DNA from: Rhytidiadelphus loreus | Taxonomy: Eukaryota > Streptophyta > Bryopsida > Hypnales > Hylocomiaceae | Direction: 5' to 3' | Length of the DNA stretch: 64,000 nucleotides | Assembly: GCA_947034895.1 (NCBI GenBank) | Contig: OX344763.1 | Span: 14,167,001 to 14,231,000, forward strand | Shown: piece by piece, positions 10,947 through 23,759 of the stretch | Numbering within the stretch: the stretch's first letter is position 1 | How the letters are laid out: each line of letters opens with the position of its first letter | The notes under the pieces: model-generated | What the model was told of the DNA's origin: nothing | Database searches by the model: none | The model's input: only the letters and a program-made list of their open reading frames with translations | Made by a program: the position numbers and the translations under genes

Positions 10947-13900
10947 ATGAGTGGTCAAGGCGTTGAAGGTAGTGGTGGGTTGACCGGCGGAGGTGACAAT
11001 AGTAGGAGGCCTAAACCAAAGGGAACCGCCCATGAGCTCCACTATGAGATTTTAGATGATCCCAACATCAAAGCAAAGGGTGGTTGGGAAGCGGAGGAAG
11101 CGGAATATTAGTCCTCCAAAACGTGCAAGAAGTATGTGAAGATGTACCACATCGACAAGTTGTGGCCTAGGGAGGCCCACATCATCCATACTCGTGGTTT
11201 TTGTTGCAAACCAGGGAATTGCAACAATGCGCACTTCATTCACCGAGCGCATGAAGTTTGGCGGGCCCTCTTCGGGGATAAAGCAATGTCCAAGGGGTAT
11301 ATAAACTACTGCTTGGCTTCTATGGTGTATGCAGAATTGATATTGGCACGCAAGGTGGATTGGAGCACGTTTCCAACGACAGCGAACGCTCCACGTGTGC
11401 TTGAATGTAATCGGAAAGATATTCCCGATTTGTACAATCTACAAGCAGGGCCAAGTGAGGCATTTAAATCCAAAAGAGAGGTCAAACCAATGACAATGAC
11501 TATGACCAAGGACGTGGAGGTCACAAGTTTGGCAATGCAATTGGCTTCAACACAAAACCGTACGGCAATACAAGATTTCAAAGGCGAGCATGTGGAGGGA
11601 GACATATTTTTAACTCCTCCAACGGATTTGATATGCACACCAAATGGAACAACAATGGTGGAGCACGTGGCCCCATCCGCACCACATGAACGTCATGATG
11701 ATGTCATTGAGGGAGAAGTTGCTAATGCGGGAATTGCCATTCAGAATCTTATAGACAGCAATGCTTTAAATCATTTGGCAAGTACTTCGAAGCAAAGTTT
11801 GCCGAAGACACCGAGCCCGACATTGAATCTAGGAGTTGAGGTGCATCCTTCACCTCATCATGGAGAACAATCGGATGGCGTGCTGCCAAATGAGACCATT
11901 CTTGGCAGATTTATCGATTCCAAGTATCCACATTTGTCATCATTGAAGACATCAAAATGGCAAATTGTTCGTCGGATGCCCTCGGTTGCATTATTAGAAT
12001 CTTTGTGTAAAGGTTCACATTTGTGGCGGTCACACGAAGAACGTTTAAAGAACATGGAGCACACCAACGAGGATGGCACGAGTAACAGAGGCGCGGAAAC
12101 CCAAGATGAGCCTTCCGAGAGTCAATGGGCTGATTTTGTTTTGACCGCATCAAAATTGGCAGTTACGGCTCAATTTGTAGCAGAAGTCGCTCCAAGGCTG
12201 CAAGAAGTTGCAACAGATTTTTCCAAATTAGCGCCTGAATTGTTGAGTGGTGCCTTGGACTTCGTGAAGTTCAGCCAATCTATGACACCATTTCTCGACG
12301 AGCGTGTTACAGATTTGAAGGTTTTGAGTGAATACCAAGAGGAGATCAAGAAGTATATAAGGGTATAGATGTTGAGAATCTCAAGTTGGCGGCGGATGCT
12401 TCGAAATTGAAAGAGAAGCTAGAGACATTGGAGGCTCAATCAGATCGTCGCCATAATACATTGCTTTTTCAAAGGAAGTTTATTGAAGACTTGGAGTACG
12501 AAATTGTAGCGTTGAAGAAGAAAATCCGAGAAGGTGAGGTGGTTGTTGAGAAGGGAAAGGAGAAAGTGGAGGACAGACTAGATGGCATTGAGGAAAACAA
12601 CAATCCGGATTTGTTGTATTTGACCCCCATCGGTAATACTAATTCCACATTCCACGATGCTTCCATGCAAACGGAAAGCAATGAGGTCAAAGAATTGAAG
12701 CAAAAATTGAACAAGGTCACTGAAGAAAACACGCGTTTGAAGGCCGAGTTGAAACGATTGCAACGGATAGTGCAATTGGATGAATGTATGCCGAAGGGCA
12801 CTTTGGACTCTTGATGGTTGGCATGGGTGCAAAAACTCGAAGACAAACCGTCTGTAATATCACGAGCAATGAAAGGGCTACTCAAATTGGCAATGAAGTC
12901 GGATGAAGAATGCGATAGCGTGGAGTCCTCTCTTTAGCGTTTGAAGAAGATGTTTGCCTTTGTGCCAACGGGGTCTACCGAAATCACATATTGGGGAGAC
13001 ATGGATGCAATGTTCGAGCGTTTGAACCACACAAAGAAGGAAGAGGTGGCCTCCATTAATTGGGCCTTGGAACTAGAAGAAGGTTGGGTCCCTTATCCTA
13101 CGCTTTCGGCACACATCAAGAAGAATGACAAGACAATGGTGCATGCTTGTGATCCTTCAGCCTTAATATTGGAGGGTCATTGTAGCCTTTGTCGAGTTCA
13201 TTTTGGGCCCAAGGGAGCCCTCACCATGGGCCAATGTCCCCACACTTTCCACGTCACATGCATCGTGAGAGCATCCCTTATTCGTTCGGTGTGCCCCGAG
13301 TGTCGTTCTCCCTTGCCTCCTAGGTTCTACGAAATGCTCGGGATCTCGGAAGCTATGCCCCCCGGCCATGAATACAATCGATGGACCCTTCCGTTAGACC
13401 AAGTGCCATTCAAATTTCAAAATTATGCGCATTGGGGAAAAAGTCTAACGTGGGATTCGGTAAATTCTACACATGGGCTATACGAATCATCGGAGGTGCC
13501 GACAGATTCCTTGGTGTGGATGACCCACTATCGAGAGGTGGAGTTGCGAGCTAGAGGTATTGCCAACGAGGAGGATCGAGAAGTGTTTTGTCGTAGTATG
13601 GGGGGCCATTGGAGCATGCAACACCACAAATTCTTTCGATTTCCCGAAAAGGAAGTGAAGAAAGGACTAGATGGCAATTGGATAGAAGTGGAGCCTACAC
13701 AAGAGTTTAATGAGCAATACGGGGATTACAATCACACTTTGCTAGGGAGGGCCCTGTTTTTATCAAAGTTGGAGGAAGCTGCACAAGTTCGTGCCTTTGT
13801 GGAACTAGATGGGCAATTAAGCACAGAAAATTCAATGGTGGAGGTGGCGGGGGCATTTGATAAGAGGATGGGCGAAATCATAATGCATTGGAGGGCATTT

Positions 13901-14236
13901 TTAGTGGGGGGAGAAGAACCAAAGTGGTTTTCCATGAAAAATGATGATGACGTGGTCAACTTTTTGGTAGATAAAGTGGATGCTACTTTGAGAGCGTTGA
14001 AGGCAGAAGACGTGGATTTGACTCCAAAACGGAAGAATAAACGGAAGATTGAAGACGAGGATGACTACTCTCCGGATACGAAACGACACTTTTCCGCAGT
14101 AGACATGGAAGCTGCGTTCAGGAGGCCTATGAGTGAGGGAAGTCTTGGTCCTCAAACACGTCGTGCAAGTGCAAGGCTGAAGGATAAAGAGGGTTCGTCG
14201 CGTCTTTCTAAGGGAGGTAGCACGGATAATATATAG
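10947..14236 (+). pseudogene. Accessory gene Y (HIDKL domain, coiled coil, RING finger), four lesions
   Basis: Starts MSGQGVEGSGG. The N-terminal domain reads KTCKKYVKMYHIDKLWP, later MVYAELILARKVDW, homologous to gene X. Middle region: helical, with two coiled-coil stretches (about 12300-12780). C-terminal part: a RING-H2-like finger CSLC, then QCPHTFHVTC, then CPEC (13181-13310), followed by a conserved region (MPPGHEYNRW and onward) shared with W/V. Lesions: TAG 11109-11111, where homologues suggest Trp; a 1-bp frameshift near 12365; TGA 12812-12814; TAG 12935-12937. The undamaged frame would be about 1,095 codons, ending at TAG 14236. RING fingers usually act in ubiquitin transfer; a role here is inference. 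It precedes hAT2 in the same orientation. Confidence 0.8.
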
Positions 14237-14575
14237 GATAGTTACACCTTATTTGTATTTCGATATGACATTATAGAGTGTTGTTAATTTTGAATCTCGA
14301 GAGGATTCAATACTATTAATTCACAACATTCATAGTATGCTATGAGTTGCTTTTCATTAATATAAAAATATGTGGGTTACTCAAATGTTTTTGAATTTAC
14401 TCTCCTAAGTTTTTGATATTTTATGCGATACTTTTTTGTCAAGTATGATTTTGGACATGCCTATCTCTCAACATAATTTTATCTCATTAATTTCTGTATT
14501 CCTAAAATATCATGCATCTCTAAACTAAGTCCCTAAAATTAAAACTTGTAGAATTAATGAATTAGTCAAAATCCA
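14237..14575. other. AT-rich spacer after gene Y
   Basis: No coding signal seen. Probably the 3' untranslated region of gene Y. Confidence 0.5.
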
Positions 14576-14765
14576 CCAGCCGTCCGCTAGTCCGCCACCC
14601 GCCTACAATTTCGACGCTGCCGTCCGTCTGTCGGAGCTCGCCGTCCGCGATTCTGTCGTTGCCGTCCGCCTGTCGCAGGTCGCCGTCCGCGCTTCCGACG
14701 ATGCCGTCCGCCTGTCGCAAGTCACCGTCCGCGCTTCTGTCGCTACCGTCCGCATTTTTGTTCTC
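14576..14765 (+). repeat. CGTCCGC-type minisatellite between gene Y and hAT2
   Basis: Units such as GCCGTCCGCCTGTCGCAGGT, the opposite-strand form of the GCGGACGG repeat at 10222-10690. Same position as the minisatellite between gene X and hAT1. About 300 bases of unremarkable sequence follow before the hAT2 start. Confidence 0.85.
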
Positions 14766-15080
14766 GGAACCGTTGGGGCTTTAGAAATGTTTTAGTTTTT
14801 GCTGCTCAACGGTCATGAGGAATGGGCCTGATCTGAAATCTATAAGTTCTTAGAATTTCAGACTAACAAGCACTCCTGAGAAACTGAACGCTAAGATTTC
14901 CAAGGGCTAGGAGCTGCAATTTATTTTGTGTCCCTTGCTTGGTAATGCATAGTTCAGTGGACAGGGGGGCTTTGGTTTCCAAGGCTTCATTCACACATTG
15001 TTTCTAATATTTTTTACAAATCTTATCCAACGGTTACATTTTTAATTTGAATCCAATTTACGGAATTGGAGGTGATCACT

Positions 15081-18000
15081 ATGAGCAAGGATTGGTCTTC
15101 TTGGTATGGCTTCCCGGAGGTTGGTAAAGTGCAATGCCGGTTTTGCAACTTGGTGTTTGCCAAGAAAGTAAGCCGGTTGTTTAGCCACTTAGGATACCAA
15201 GGCACATCGGGGGCTCGTGACAAAGGAATTAGCCTTTGTGCAAAAATGACATCTCAAGTTCAAGCTTTATTTTTGGGTTGCCAAGGGGCGATCCCACGAA
15301 GATCGTCTCTGAACAATGTGGATGGCAGTGGCACACCTATGGCTATGCGGGAATGCGATAATTCAAATGGAAGAAACATGGCACGGTCTACACATTCCGA
15401 CTCATGCACTACACCGGAGGATTTGGATCCATTGTCTTCTGAAGTGAATCTCAGTACACAAAGATCAAGTGAGCGTGGTACTCCACAGGGATCAAGCAGT
15501 AGGCCTCTGATTAGTCAGAAGCAAAGTAGTTTGGTGAATGGATTTGAAGAAGCAAATAAACGCAAGTTGAATGCGGTGTGGGCCAATTTCTTTTATGCTG
15601 CAAACATACCATTTGCTGTTGCAAGGAACCCAGCATTCAAAGAAGCGGTGAAGCGAACCGCCGAGTTTCAACGGCCTTATATCCCACCGTCTTATCATGA
15701 CTTACGCCATAAATTGTTTGACCAAGTAAAGGCAGACATTGAGGTCAATCTCCGAAAGCGGACCGAACACAGCATTAGGAAGTTTGGAGCAACATTGTCT
15801 ATTGATGGATGGACGTCGGTTACGAATCGGCCGTTGATAAATGCCATGCTCGTGTCTTCTGCGGGTGAGCAATTCTTGGGAGCGGTAGATACGACAGGGC
15901 ACGAAAAAAATGCAACATACTTGGCTAGTATACTTGAGAGCTTCATTGAACAAGTAGGCCCCAACAATGTGGTGCAGGTGAGTACAGATAATGCGTCAGT
16001 GAACCCTACAGCATGGAATTTGATATCTAGTAAATATCTCCACATTTTTTTTCAAGGTTGTGTGGTACACGCCCTCAATTTGTTGCTGAAAGATTGGGGG
16101 AATGAACAATGGATTGAAGAGGTCGTGGAAAATGCCCGTATCGTGGTGAAATTCTTCAAGAAGCGGCACATGCCACTTGCAATATTTCGGAAGTACTCAC
16201 CGGAATATAATTTGTTGATGGTGGTGGAAACAAGGTTTGCCTCTAATTACAACATGATTGGGCGCATGTTGAAGGTCAATGGGAAGTTGCAACAAATAGT
16301 GACGGACCCGCAATGGGATGAATACGCAAGGAAGTTTGGGCGGAACTCCAAATCCCGCAATGAATGTCGGATGGTGAAGAAGATAATTTTGAGCGAGCAT
16401 TTTTGGCACCGTTGTCAAAATTTCAAGGACTTGTCGGCTCCCGTTGTAAATGGTCTACGTGACTTGGATGCAAAGAGGCCATGCATGGGCAAAGTGTTGC
16501 ACATAATGAGGAAATTAGAGAAACATGTCCTCTCTTTAGATAAACCGCCTTTTCGTTTATTCTCAGACCTTGCCATTCCACTAGTGCAACTGTATTATGC
16601 CCGACGGGAATTGGTGGAGACCAATCTACATTATGTAGGAGCTTTGTTGAACCCCTACCTTCTTGAAGACCAAGAGCTAGCCGACGACCAAGATGCAATG
16701 GATGCATGCAAGCGTGTTCTAATGAAAATTTGCAAACAAGGGGAGTACGCCTCAGGGAACCTCCATTTTACAACATGTTGAACCCGGACGAGCAACAATT
16801 GTCGGCGCACGCTTGGTGGGATTTTGAAGGTGCGTGTGGGAAGCTCATTGCTCCAATTGCTAAGAGGATTTTGGCCCAACCGGTATCTTCCTCTTCATAT
16901 GAACGAAATTGGAGTAGCTATTCATTTGTTCACAACAAATTTCGAAACAAGTTGAAGCCACAGAGAGCCCAAGATTTGGTGTATGTGTACACCAATTCCA
17001 AAGTCCTTTGTGCATCAAAGGAAAATGATGAGAAGAAGTGGTACACCGAGAATGTGGAGTCGGAAGATTCTATGTCGGAGGACGAGCGTGATGAAGATGG
17101 TGAAGATGGTGATCCTCTATTCGATGACGAAGATGCTATGAACGATGACATCACCAATTTGGATGATGAACCGCTCCGGAGCCCAAATCGGAACAATGAA
17201 GACGAGGATAGAAATGCGGAAGACATTTACAATTTTCCATTGGATGAGGACAATTGTGAATATGATGAAGGTGGCCCTTCTATAGCTAAATTTGTAGATG
17301 GAACCGGGTTGTTGACTAGCGAAAAGATTCTAGCCAATACGGAGGACACTCATGCGCAAATAGTGGAAGAAAATGAGGCAATGTTTGTCAATGATTGCAT
17401 CCCCCAAACAGATGAAGTGATTCCAATTCTCGAGAGTCTACCCATGGCAATGGCACTTGTAGAAGAAAATCCCGAAGTCAATGACATGGGAGAGTGTGGG
17501 GTGAAGTCTGACATGAATGTGGATAATACAAGTGTTGAATGTGTGGAATTACCATCGAATGTAGATGCACGTGTGACAGAGTTTGATCGCCCAATGCTAG
17601 TTCACAACGTCGAAGACCAAAAGCAAATTGTGCAAGATCTCCAATTACGACCACGTAGCGATCGTCCATCAGCACTACATACAAGAGGTAGTACAACTTT
17701 GAATGGTCCCGGAGGCTCAAGATTTGGGAAACAAGTTGAACAACATTTGACCAGTCCGACCGGAATGCACCTTCGTGTCAATCCAGATCCATTCAATTCA
17801 TCATGGAGCGATGATGAGAAGGACGAGACATTGGCATCAATGTTTGGTCAACGTTCTGGCCAAATAAAACGTGATTCATTCAAATCGTCTGATGGAACAT
17901 TGCAGTAGATGATTGGAGCAAAGATACCCAATCAAGGAGGATCGCAAGTAAGACCACCAACGGTGAAAGAGTCCCACAAAGCTCGAAATAAAAGATTAAT

Positions 18001-18337
18001 GGAGGCTTTTGCAATTTCCCCATCAAAGAGACAAAGTCTTGGTAAAACCCCTCTTGATGTATGTCAACCAATTTCAGCGAGGAAATTAAAACCGATTCAT
18101 GGCCTTAAAGAAGGCATAGGAAAGTCTATACTAAGAGCCAAACAAGAGTAGAGGAAGGGCCGACCAACGAGGTCAGTTGCATCCAAGCAAGTACAAGGAG
18201 GGGCAATTGTACAATCTTTATCAGAGGATATGGAAAAGTCAGACAACGATGAAGATGAAGATTCAGGATGGGATACTAGAGGTCATAGTAGCGGGGCAGA
18301 GGTGAAAGGAGATAGTGATTATCAGCCTTCGGGATGA
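15081..18337 (+). pseudogene. hAT-superfamily transposase hAT2 (frameshift and two in-frame TAG)
   Basis: Start MSKDWSSWYG. BED-like finger CRFCNLVF, then SHLGYQ and a Cys. The DUF659-like core keeps SIDGWTSVTNRP (first catalytic Asp) and VVQVSTDNASV (second). After the frame change near 16720-16780 come the catalytic-Glu region SSYERNWSSYSF and the dimerisation segment RNKLKPQRAQDLVYVYTN, then an acidic tail as in hAT1. Against hAT1, about 20-30 residues before WWDF appear missing, so the frameshift may come with a small deletion. TAG at 17906-17908 and 18149-18151 lie in frame within the tail; the terminal TGA is at 18335-18337. It is the same family as hAT1 but clearly diverged. Confidence 0.88.
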
Positions 18338-18598
18338 AAGGGATGTATAATTCATTATTCAAGTGTTCATGATGAATTGTTACATGGAAGCATGTAACGG
18401 CAATTTAATTTTTGAACCTATCATTGTAATGCACATGAACTTAATGATCAAAATATCATCAAGGTTTTTTTGTTTTTCAATAGTCAAGCACTATTGACTG
18501 AAATTACATTGTGTGCATCATTTTCTGGATCAAGTATTACCTACAAAAATGTAATAGTATAATGCATCAAATTTGGCTTCATATACTGTAGTTTTATG
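18338..18598. other. AT-rich 3' flank of hAT2
   Basis: No gene seen. Likely 3' untranslated sequence before the terminal minisatellite. Confidence 0.5.
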
Positions 18599-18930
18599 GA
18601 TGTCCGCCCGTCCGCGCCGTCCGCCGTCCGCGCCTTTCGTCCGTCGTCCACGCGGACATGTCCGCCGTCCGCGCCATCCGTCCGCCGTCCGCGTGGACAT
18701 GTCCGCCGTCCGCGCCATCCGTCCGCCGTCCGCGTGGACATGTCCGCCTTCGCGCCTTCCGTCCGCCGTCCGCCCGTCCGCCCGTTGATCCGTCCGCCGA
18801 CCGCGCCGTCCGCGCCGACCGACCGTCTGCGTCGTCGGAACGGCCGACGGATGCCGTCTGATGGACGCCGTCCACATCGTCCGCGCGTCCCGAAAATGTG
18901 GACGTCCGAAAAATGGACGTGATTTTGCCC
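18599..18930 (+). repeat. Subterminal CGTCCGC-type minisatellite of the hAT2 element
   Basis: Array of GTCCGCCGTCCGCG units with a roughly 42-bp higher-order repeat containing GGACATGTCCGCCGTCCGCG (18650-18740). It ends within 30 bases of the hAT terminus, like the arrays near the ends of the hAT1-family elements. Confidence 0.9.
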
Positions 18931-18957
18931 CGGACGTTGAAATTCGTCAACCCTGCA
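18890..18957 (+). mobile_element. hAT terminus of the hAT2 family
   Basis: Read inward on the minus strand it begins CAGGGTTGACGAATTTCAAC followed by CGTCCG motifs. CAGGGTTG is shared with the hAT1-family ends, and CAGGG is typical of hAT terminal inverted repeats. It abuts truncated hAT1 coding sequence at 18958. The first 8 bases outside are CACTGGAT. No opposite copy of the octamer next to a hAT start was found in the window. Confidence 0.75.
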
Positions 18958-20458
18958 CTGGATCAAGGAAAAATGGAGCATTCTTGAGAGAATAAATGTG
19001 CTCCTTCAAGGCTGTCATCATTACTAAAGCTTTCGGCATTGCCGGGACTTTTCCATCAAAATGACGAAGACAAAGCAGCACGGGCTCTACCATATGGAGG
19101 AAATTGTCGCACTGAACCCAGAACTCTTCTGAATGGATATCTTGCCTTGCAAGTTTGGCCTTGCCCATAATGAAATGTCCATTTCTGTGGTTTTGCAAAC
19201 TCAACTCGAACGTCATGTATGTCTCATCCAGTGTCACGTTGTGCACTGCTTGCTTGCAGTCTACCAAACGATCAATCATCAAGAAATTTGTGGCAAAACG
19301 TGTTTTGCTTGGAAGTCTCAACACTTTGTTTGGTGAAAATCTCCGAAACAACGCCAAAGTATGTTGGTATTTCTTGATGAACTTCACAATTGATGAAGCC
19401 TTTATACCAACTCCTTTACTCTCTGATCCTTTCCCCAGTCTTCTAAGAGTAAGTCCAAAATGTGCCGCACAACCCTGCCTATAAATGTGAGGGTACCTTT
19501 CTTCCAACCTTGCCATCGCCCCTATCATGACTGCAGCATTGTCCGTACACAATTGCACAACGTTGGTAGGTCCAACTTCCTCAATGTATCGTGCCATCGT
19601 CTCAGTCGTATAAGATATATCCTTCTTCTCCCCAGTGCTATCCACTGATCCCAAAAAGACATCTCCGGCGGGACACACCAACATCATATTTAGTAATGGC
19701 CGCGAATTAGTATCGGACCAACCATCTGAACAAATTGTCGCTCCATACTGACTTATTGAAACCCTCGTCCGCTCCGAGACCATGACTTCAACCGATGCCT
19801 TCTTAACATCCATCATTTTCGTGCGAATCGCATTATACGGTGGCGGTTGGTACACGAATCCAGCTACTGCAGTTTGTTTAACAGCATTCACGAAGGCCGG
19901 GTGGCGCATAACATTAAATGAAATGTTCGCCTCGTAAAAGAAAGAAGCCCACAACCTATCCAACTCTTGTCTGCAGCCTGTTTGTAATGATTCATCCATG
20001 CTTCTTTGCTGAGAAACAGATGGCATGTTCCTCCTTCTCTCAAGCGTTGTTCCAGTAGAATCTACTAAATTAGGCGTAGGATTTGGTCTTGCATTTGATT
20101 CAAAGGGATTGAGAGACCCTTCTTCTTCGACATCCAACGTAGGTACGACAATAGACTCTGCAACATTAACTAGTGCATCATGTCTAGTCGGTGCATCATA
20201 CATCTCTTCGTAACTCATGGACCTTGGAACTTGTCCCTCGCCAGTCCGAAACTTTTCTCGTACAATTCTAGGGATCTCCTCACAACGCTCCGATGTAGTC
20301 GAGCCGCCATAGCCAAAGTGAATCAATGCTCTCTTTCGTACAAATGCTTTGCTCCACCCACAAAACACGCATTTTCGAGCATGGGGGGAATTATCAATTG
20401 GGGTACACGGTACTAGCCAAGGGTCCCAATCCTTTGTGGACCTCCGCGTATCATTCAT
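18958..20458 (-). pseudogene. hAT1 transposase, right copy, 3'-truncated, with a self-compensated frameshift
   Basis: Mirror of 4112-5615. It keeps Gln at the position of the left-copy TAG and keeps Asp in ICSDGWSD. Both copies share a small deletion after the GCA(V/A)H motif. Here a further 1-bp deletion (TTGGTATAAAGG versus TTGGTAAAAAAGG on the left) brings the frame back, leaving a garbled stretch of about 20 residues (HFGLTLRRLGKG and on) inside an otherwise continuous 500-residue frame. The coding region stops at ...FFLDPV where the hAT2 terminus joins, so the catalytic-Glu and dimerisation part is absent. It cannot encode a complete transposase. Confidence 0.9.
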
Positions 20459-20742
20459 GGTCCCCCCCTCCCAACACCTTGTCCAGCCATGTAGTAGATC
20501 AACACTGGGTCTTCAAAGAAAATGACTAGAATAATCACACTAATACTATGGAAGATGTAATGACAAAGCAACCCGCTTAGAGTGGTCTTGTAAACCCTTC
20601 TAAACACGATTGTTGCCCTCCGAAGAAGTTAAACGTCCGCATGAAGCCTCTTTCGAAGGTCCAAGACAAGAGTTTTATCAACGGAGCCAAGGTGATAAAA
20701 CAAGGGGTACTCCTAGAACTTTATACAAGAAAACTCCTTGGA

Positions 20743-21072
20743 CCCGCGGTCGCCCCATGAGAGAATGCGGGTCCAAAAACCTGAAACAAGTCAGGTGATG
20801 GGCGACTGCGGGTCCAAGATTGGGCGACAGCGGGTCCAGAAGTGGGCGACTGCGGGTCCAGGAGTGGGCGACTGCGGGTCCAGGAGTGGGCGACTGCGGG
20901 TCCAAGATTGGGCAACAGCGGGTCCAGGAGTGGGCGACTGCAGGTCCAGAAGTGGGCGCCACGGGTCCAGTAATGGGCGACTGCGAGTCTAGAAACAGGC
21001 GACTGCGGGTCAGGAACGGGCGAATGCGGGTCCAATAATAGGCGACTGCGAGTTCAGGAACGGGCGACTGCC
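20743..21072 (-). repeat. GCGACTGCGGGT-type minisatellite, mirror of 3540-3830
   Basis: Units such as GGGCGACTGCGGGTCCAGGA. About 44 bases longer than the left-arm array, so it has gained or lost units since the duplication. Confidence 0.9.
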
Positions 21073-23061
21073 ATTTTTTTGGATAATTCTTGCATCCCCT
21101 GGGGTAATTTGGGGCCTATAATTGAAACTATGAATTCAGAATTTCCACAAAAAAAATAAGCCTTGAAAATAAAAAATTCTAGTGTTTGCCTTGGAGTGGC
21201 AATGAGTAGGTCAATTCACCCTAGCCGTGACAATTGCTTTGAACTTCAATAACAAGTTCTTTTCCAATCCGGCAAGTTTTGAATTTTCCTTTTTTTTTTA
21301 ATTCTCTTTTAATTCCGAAAGTCTGAACTCCCAAGGTCATTTTCCTGCCAAAATTCCTAGAATATTCAAGTTTTCACAACATTGCAAACATAAATAACCA
21401 AAAATTCATATCTATATTTATGTACTCTTGTCAAGGAACTACATAGAATTCAATGTGCTTGCATTGGAATGTTCAAAATGGATAATATCCTTTTATATAT
21501 TGTGAGCCCTCAAGTTGGCACTTGGACTCTGAACTTGTTTTTCGCAGTTTTTAGTTAATTTTTGAGTGAAAAATAAGAAAAAACATATAAAAATACAATT
21601 ATTGTGGGTTTTGGTAGAAGTCCCTACCAAAGAGGTGTGTCATGGCCTTAAATGCGTGAAACACGTAAGACGTTACATTTTCACTAATTTTAGGTCTTAT
21701 TAGTAGAAATAAGTAGTTAAGTTAGTAATTCCGAGCGATGTGAGAATTTGAGAGTTAACCAGTCCTAGTGTCTTGTTCATGTAATACAACAACTATAAGT
21801 ATACATGTAACAAACTGGTTAAAAGTTAGAGTCTAGTCCGAGTCAGTCCAAATCAAACTCGAAAGAGTTAGATTTATTGTTTGCAGGTAATTTTAAGAAA
21901 TACAATGATTCGTAGATCAAGATGGAGGAAATGATGATTGGAACATACAGAGAGGTGCTTTTCTAGGTCAAAGCATGCCAGGAGGTCAAATAGAAGCCCA
22001 ATCATCCAAGATTCCCCCGGTATCAAGAATAATTTCCCCCCCGGGTGGAAATTATTAAAGAATTGCTAAAAATAGCATTCTTATTGGAGATTTGGTTTTG
22101 CCCTTAGTTGATGGACATCTTGCAGAAGATTACCCAAAAGTTTCGGGATTTTACAAAACTCCACGATGACTCCATGGGAAGTCAACCGCTTAAAACTGCC
22201 TTCGTAAATTCCTAGAAATTACCAATGTTGCGGTAAAATCTGACTAAAAATTAGAATAGTGTTTTGTGTGCCAATAAAGAGCCCTGTCAAGTTTGAAGAC
22301 ATTCCGACATTCCCAACTACCAGAATTAGGACCGACAGCGAATTTTACAAGAATTTACAACTTGGCGGCGGGTTGACCGGCGAACCAGGAGCTAGCGGTG
22401 TCCGAACGGAGCATTTCAAGGGTCAATTCTTACTCCCACGAATATTCTAAACCATACAGGACCGACAGTTTCATCAAAAGACGCAAACTCCAAAAGTTAG
22501 CTTTTTAACTTTTGTTCTGAGTTACCGTGACTCAAATTTGCACTTTAAAACGGCTGGAGAGGTAGGGGTAAGGGGTCCCTTAGGCTAATTGGGGTCTTCT
22601 GAACACGATGGCGCAGTTTGTTTTCAGTTTCGAGTTGTCCCTCAAAAGATAGAGAGGGTCAGCCCTTAGTTTGACTTTTAAAAGGTAATTTTTGATTAAT
22701 CTGGGTTGATTTTGCAAATATCTCTTGTAAAATCGAAGATTGGATTTGCCCAAGATACTTGTCTTGCGTAAGAAGCCATCTTTTGGACTAAAAAAAGCCA
22801 ATTTAGAACTAACCCTAGATTAAAACACAAAATATCTCGGTTAATTAGGTAGATTTTCAAAATATCTTTGGGAAAATCAAATATTTGATTTGGGAAAAGA
22901 TTCTAAGGCCATTTAGGGCCTAGAAGGAACTTGCTTGAGAACCTTCATTCCCATTAAACAAAGATTATTTTGAAAATACGTTTAGGTAGTTTAGCAAAAT
23001 ATCTAGATTGAAAGTAAAAGATAATTTACGAACAACTTACCGGGGGGGGGCCTGGAGCGAG

Positions 23062-23068
23062 TATATAA
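23062..23068 (+). promoter_or_regulatory. TATA box within the 5.2-kb element
   Basis: TATATAA preceded by a GC-rich stretch with a run of nine or ten G. It fits an LTR-type promoter (U3/R boundary) in an element with TG...CA ends. Transcription would run rightward. Confidence 0.4.
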
Positions 23069-23759
23069 GGCCCTTCCTCGAGGTTGTTCGTGGCCCTCAT
23101 TCTTTGTTTCATTCTTGTTGTTGCTCTTGTCGTGCTACCGACACTTGTCGGAGCACTTTTTAAGCCAAGTTTTGGCTATTTTCTTCTATTTTCTTCTATT
23201 CTCTTGTACTTTGAAGGTCCGGAGGGCCCCTTCAAAGCTTTGTTTCTTTTCTTGTTTGAATTTGGAGGCTTCAAGCCCCAAAATTTTGCTTTTCAAGAGT
23301 TTAGGTGGAGGAAATCCCCTAACTCTAGTATTATTTGTGTTAACCAACTTATTTCTTGAATTTGGAAGCTTCAAGCCCCAAAACTTTGACATTTTGGGAG
23401 TTGTGGGAGTAGTTCCCGAACTCTACTTTGATATTGTTGTTCTTTTGATACTAACCAACCATTTGTGTGAATTGAGAATAGTCTGTGAACTTAAAACTTT
23501 AAAGCGGCGAAGCTAGACTTTGCCAAAGGGTTTTGAGCATCACCACGTGCCAAAACTCGTTGTATAACGGGTGTTTGGTTTGAATAGTTGCTAATGTTCG
23601 GTTAAACACTGTCATGTGTACCTCCTTTAGTGATTAAACTTAAAACTTTGCTTTGAATTTTGGAAATTAGTTTTTAATGTTCGGTTAAACATTGTCATGT
23701 ATACTTCCTTTAAGAATTAAGTTTTCAAAATACTAGTTTGGGTCCTTGGATACTGGTTA

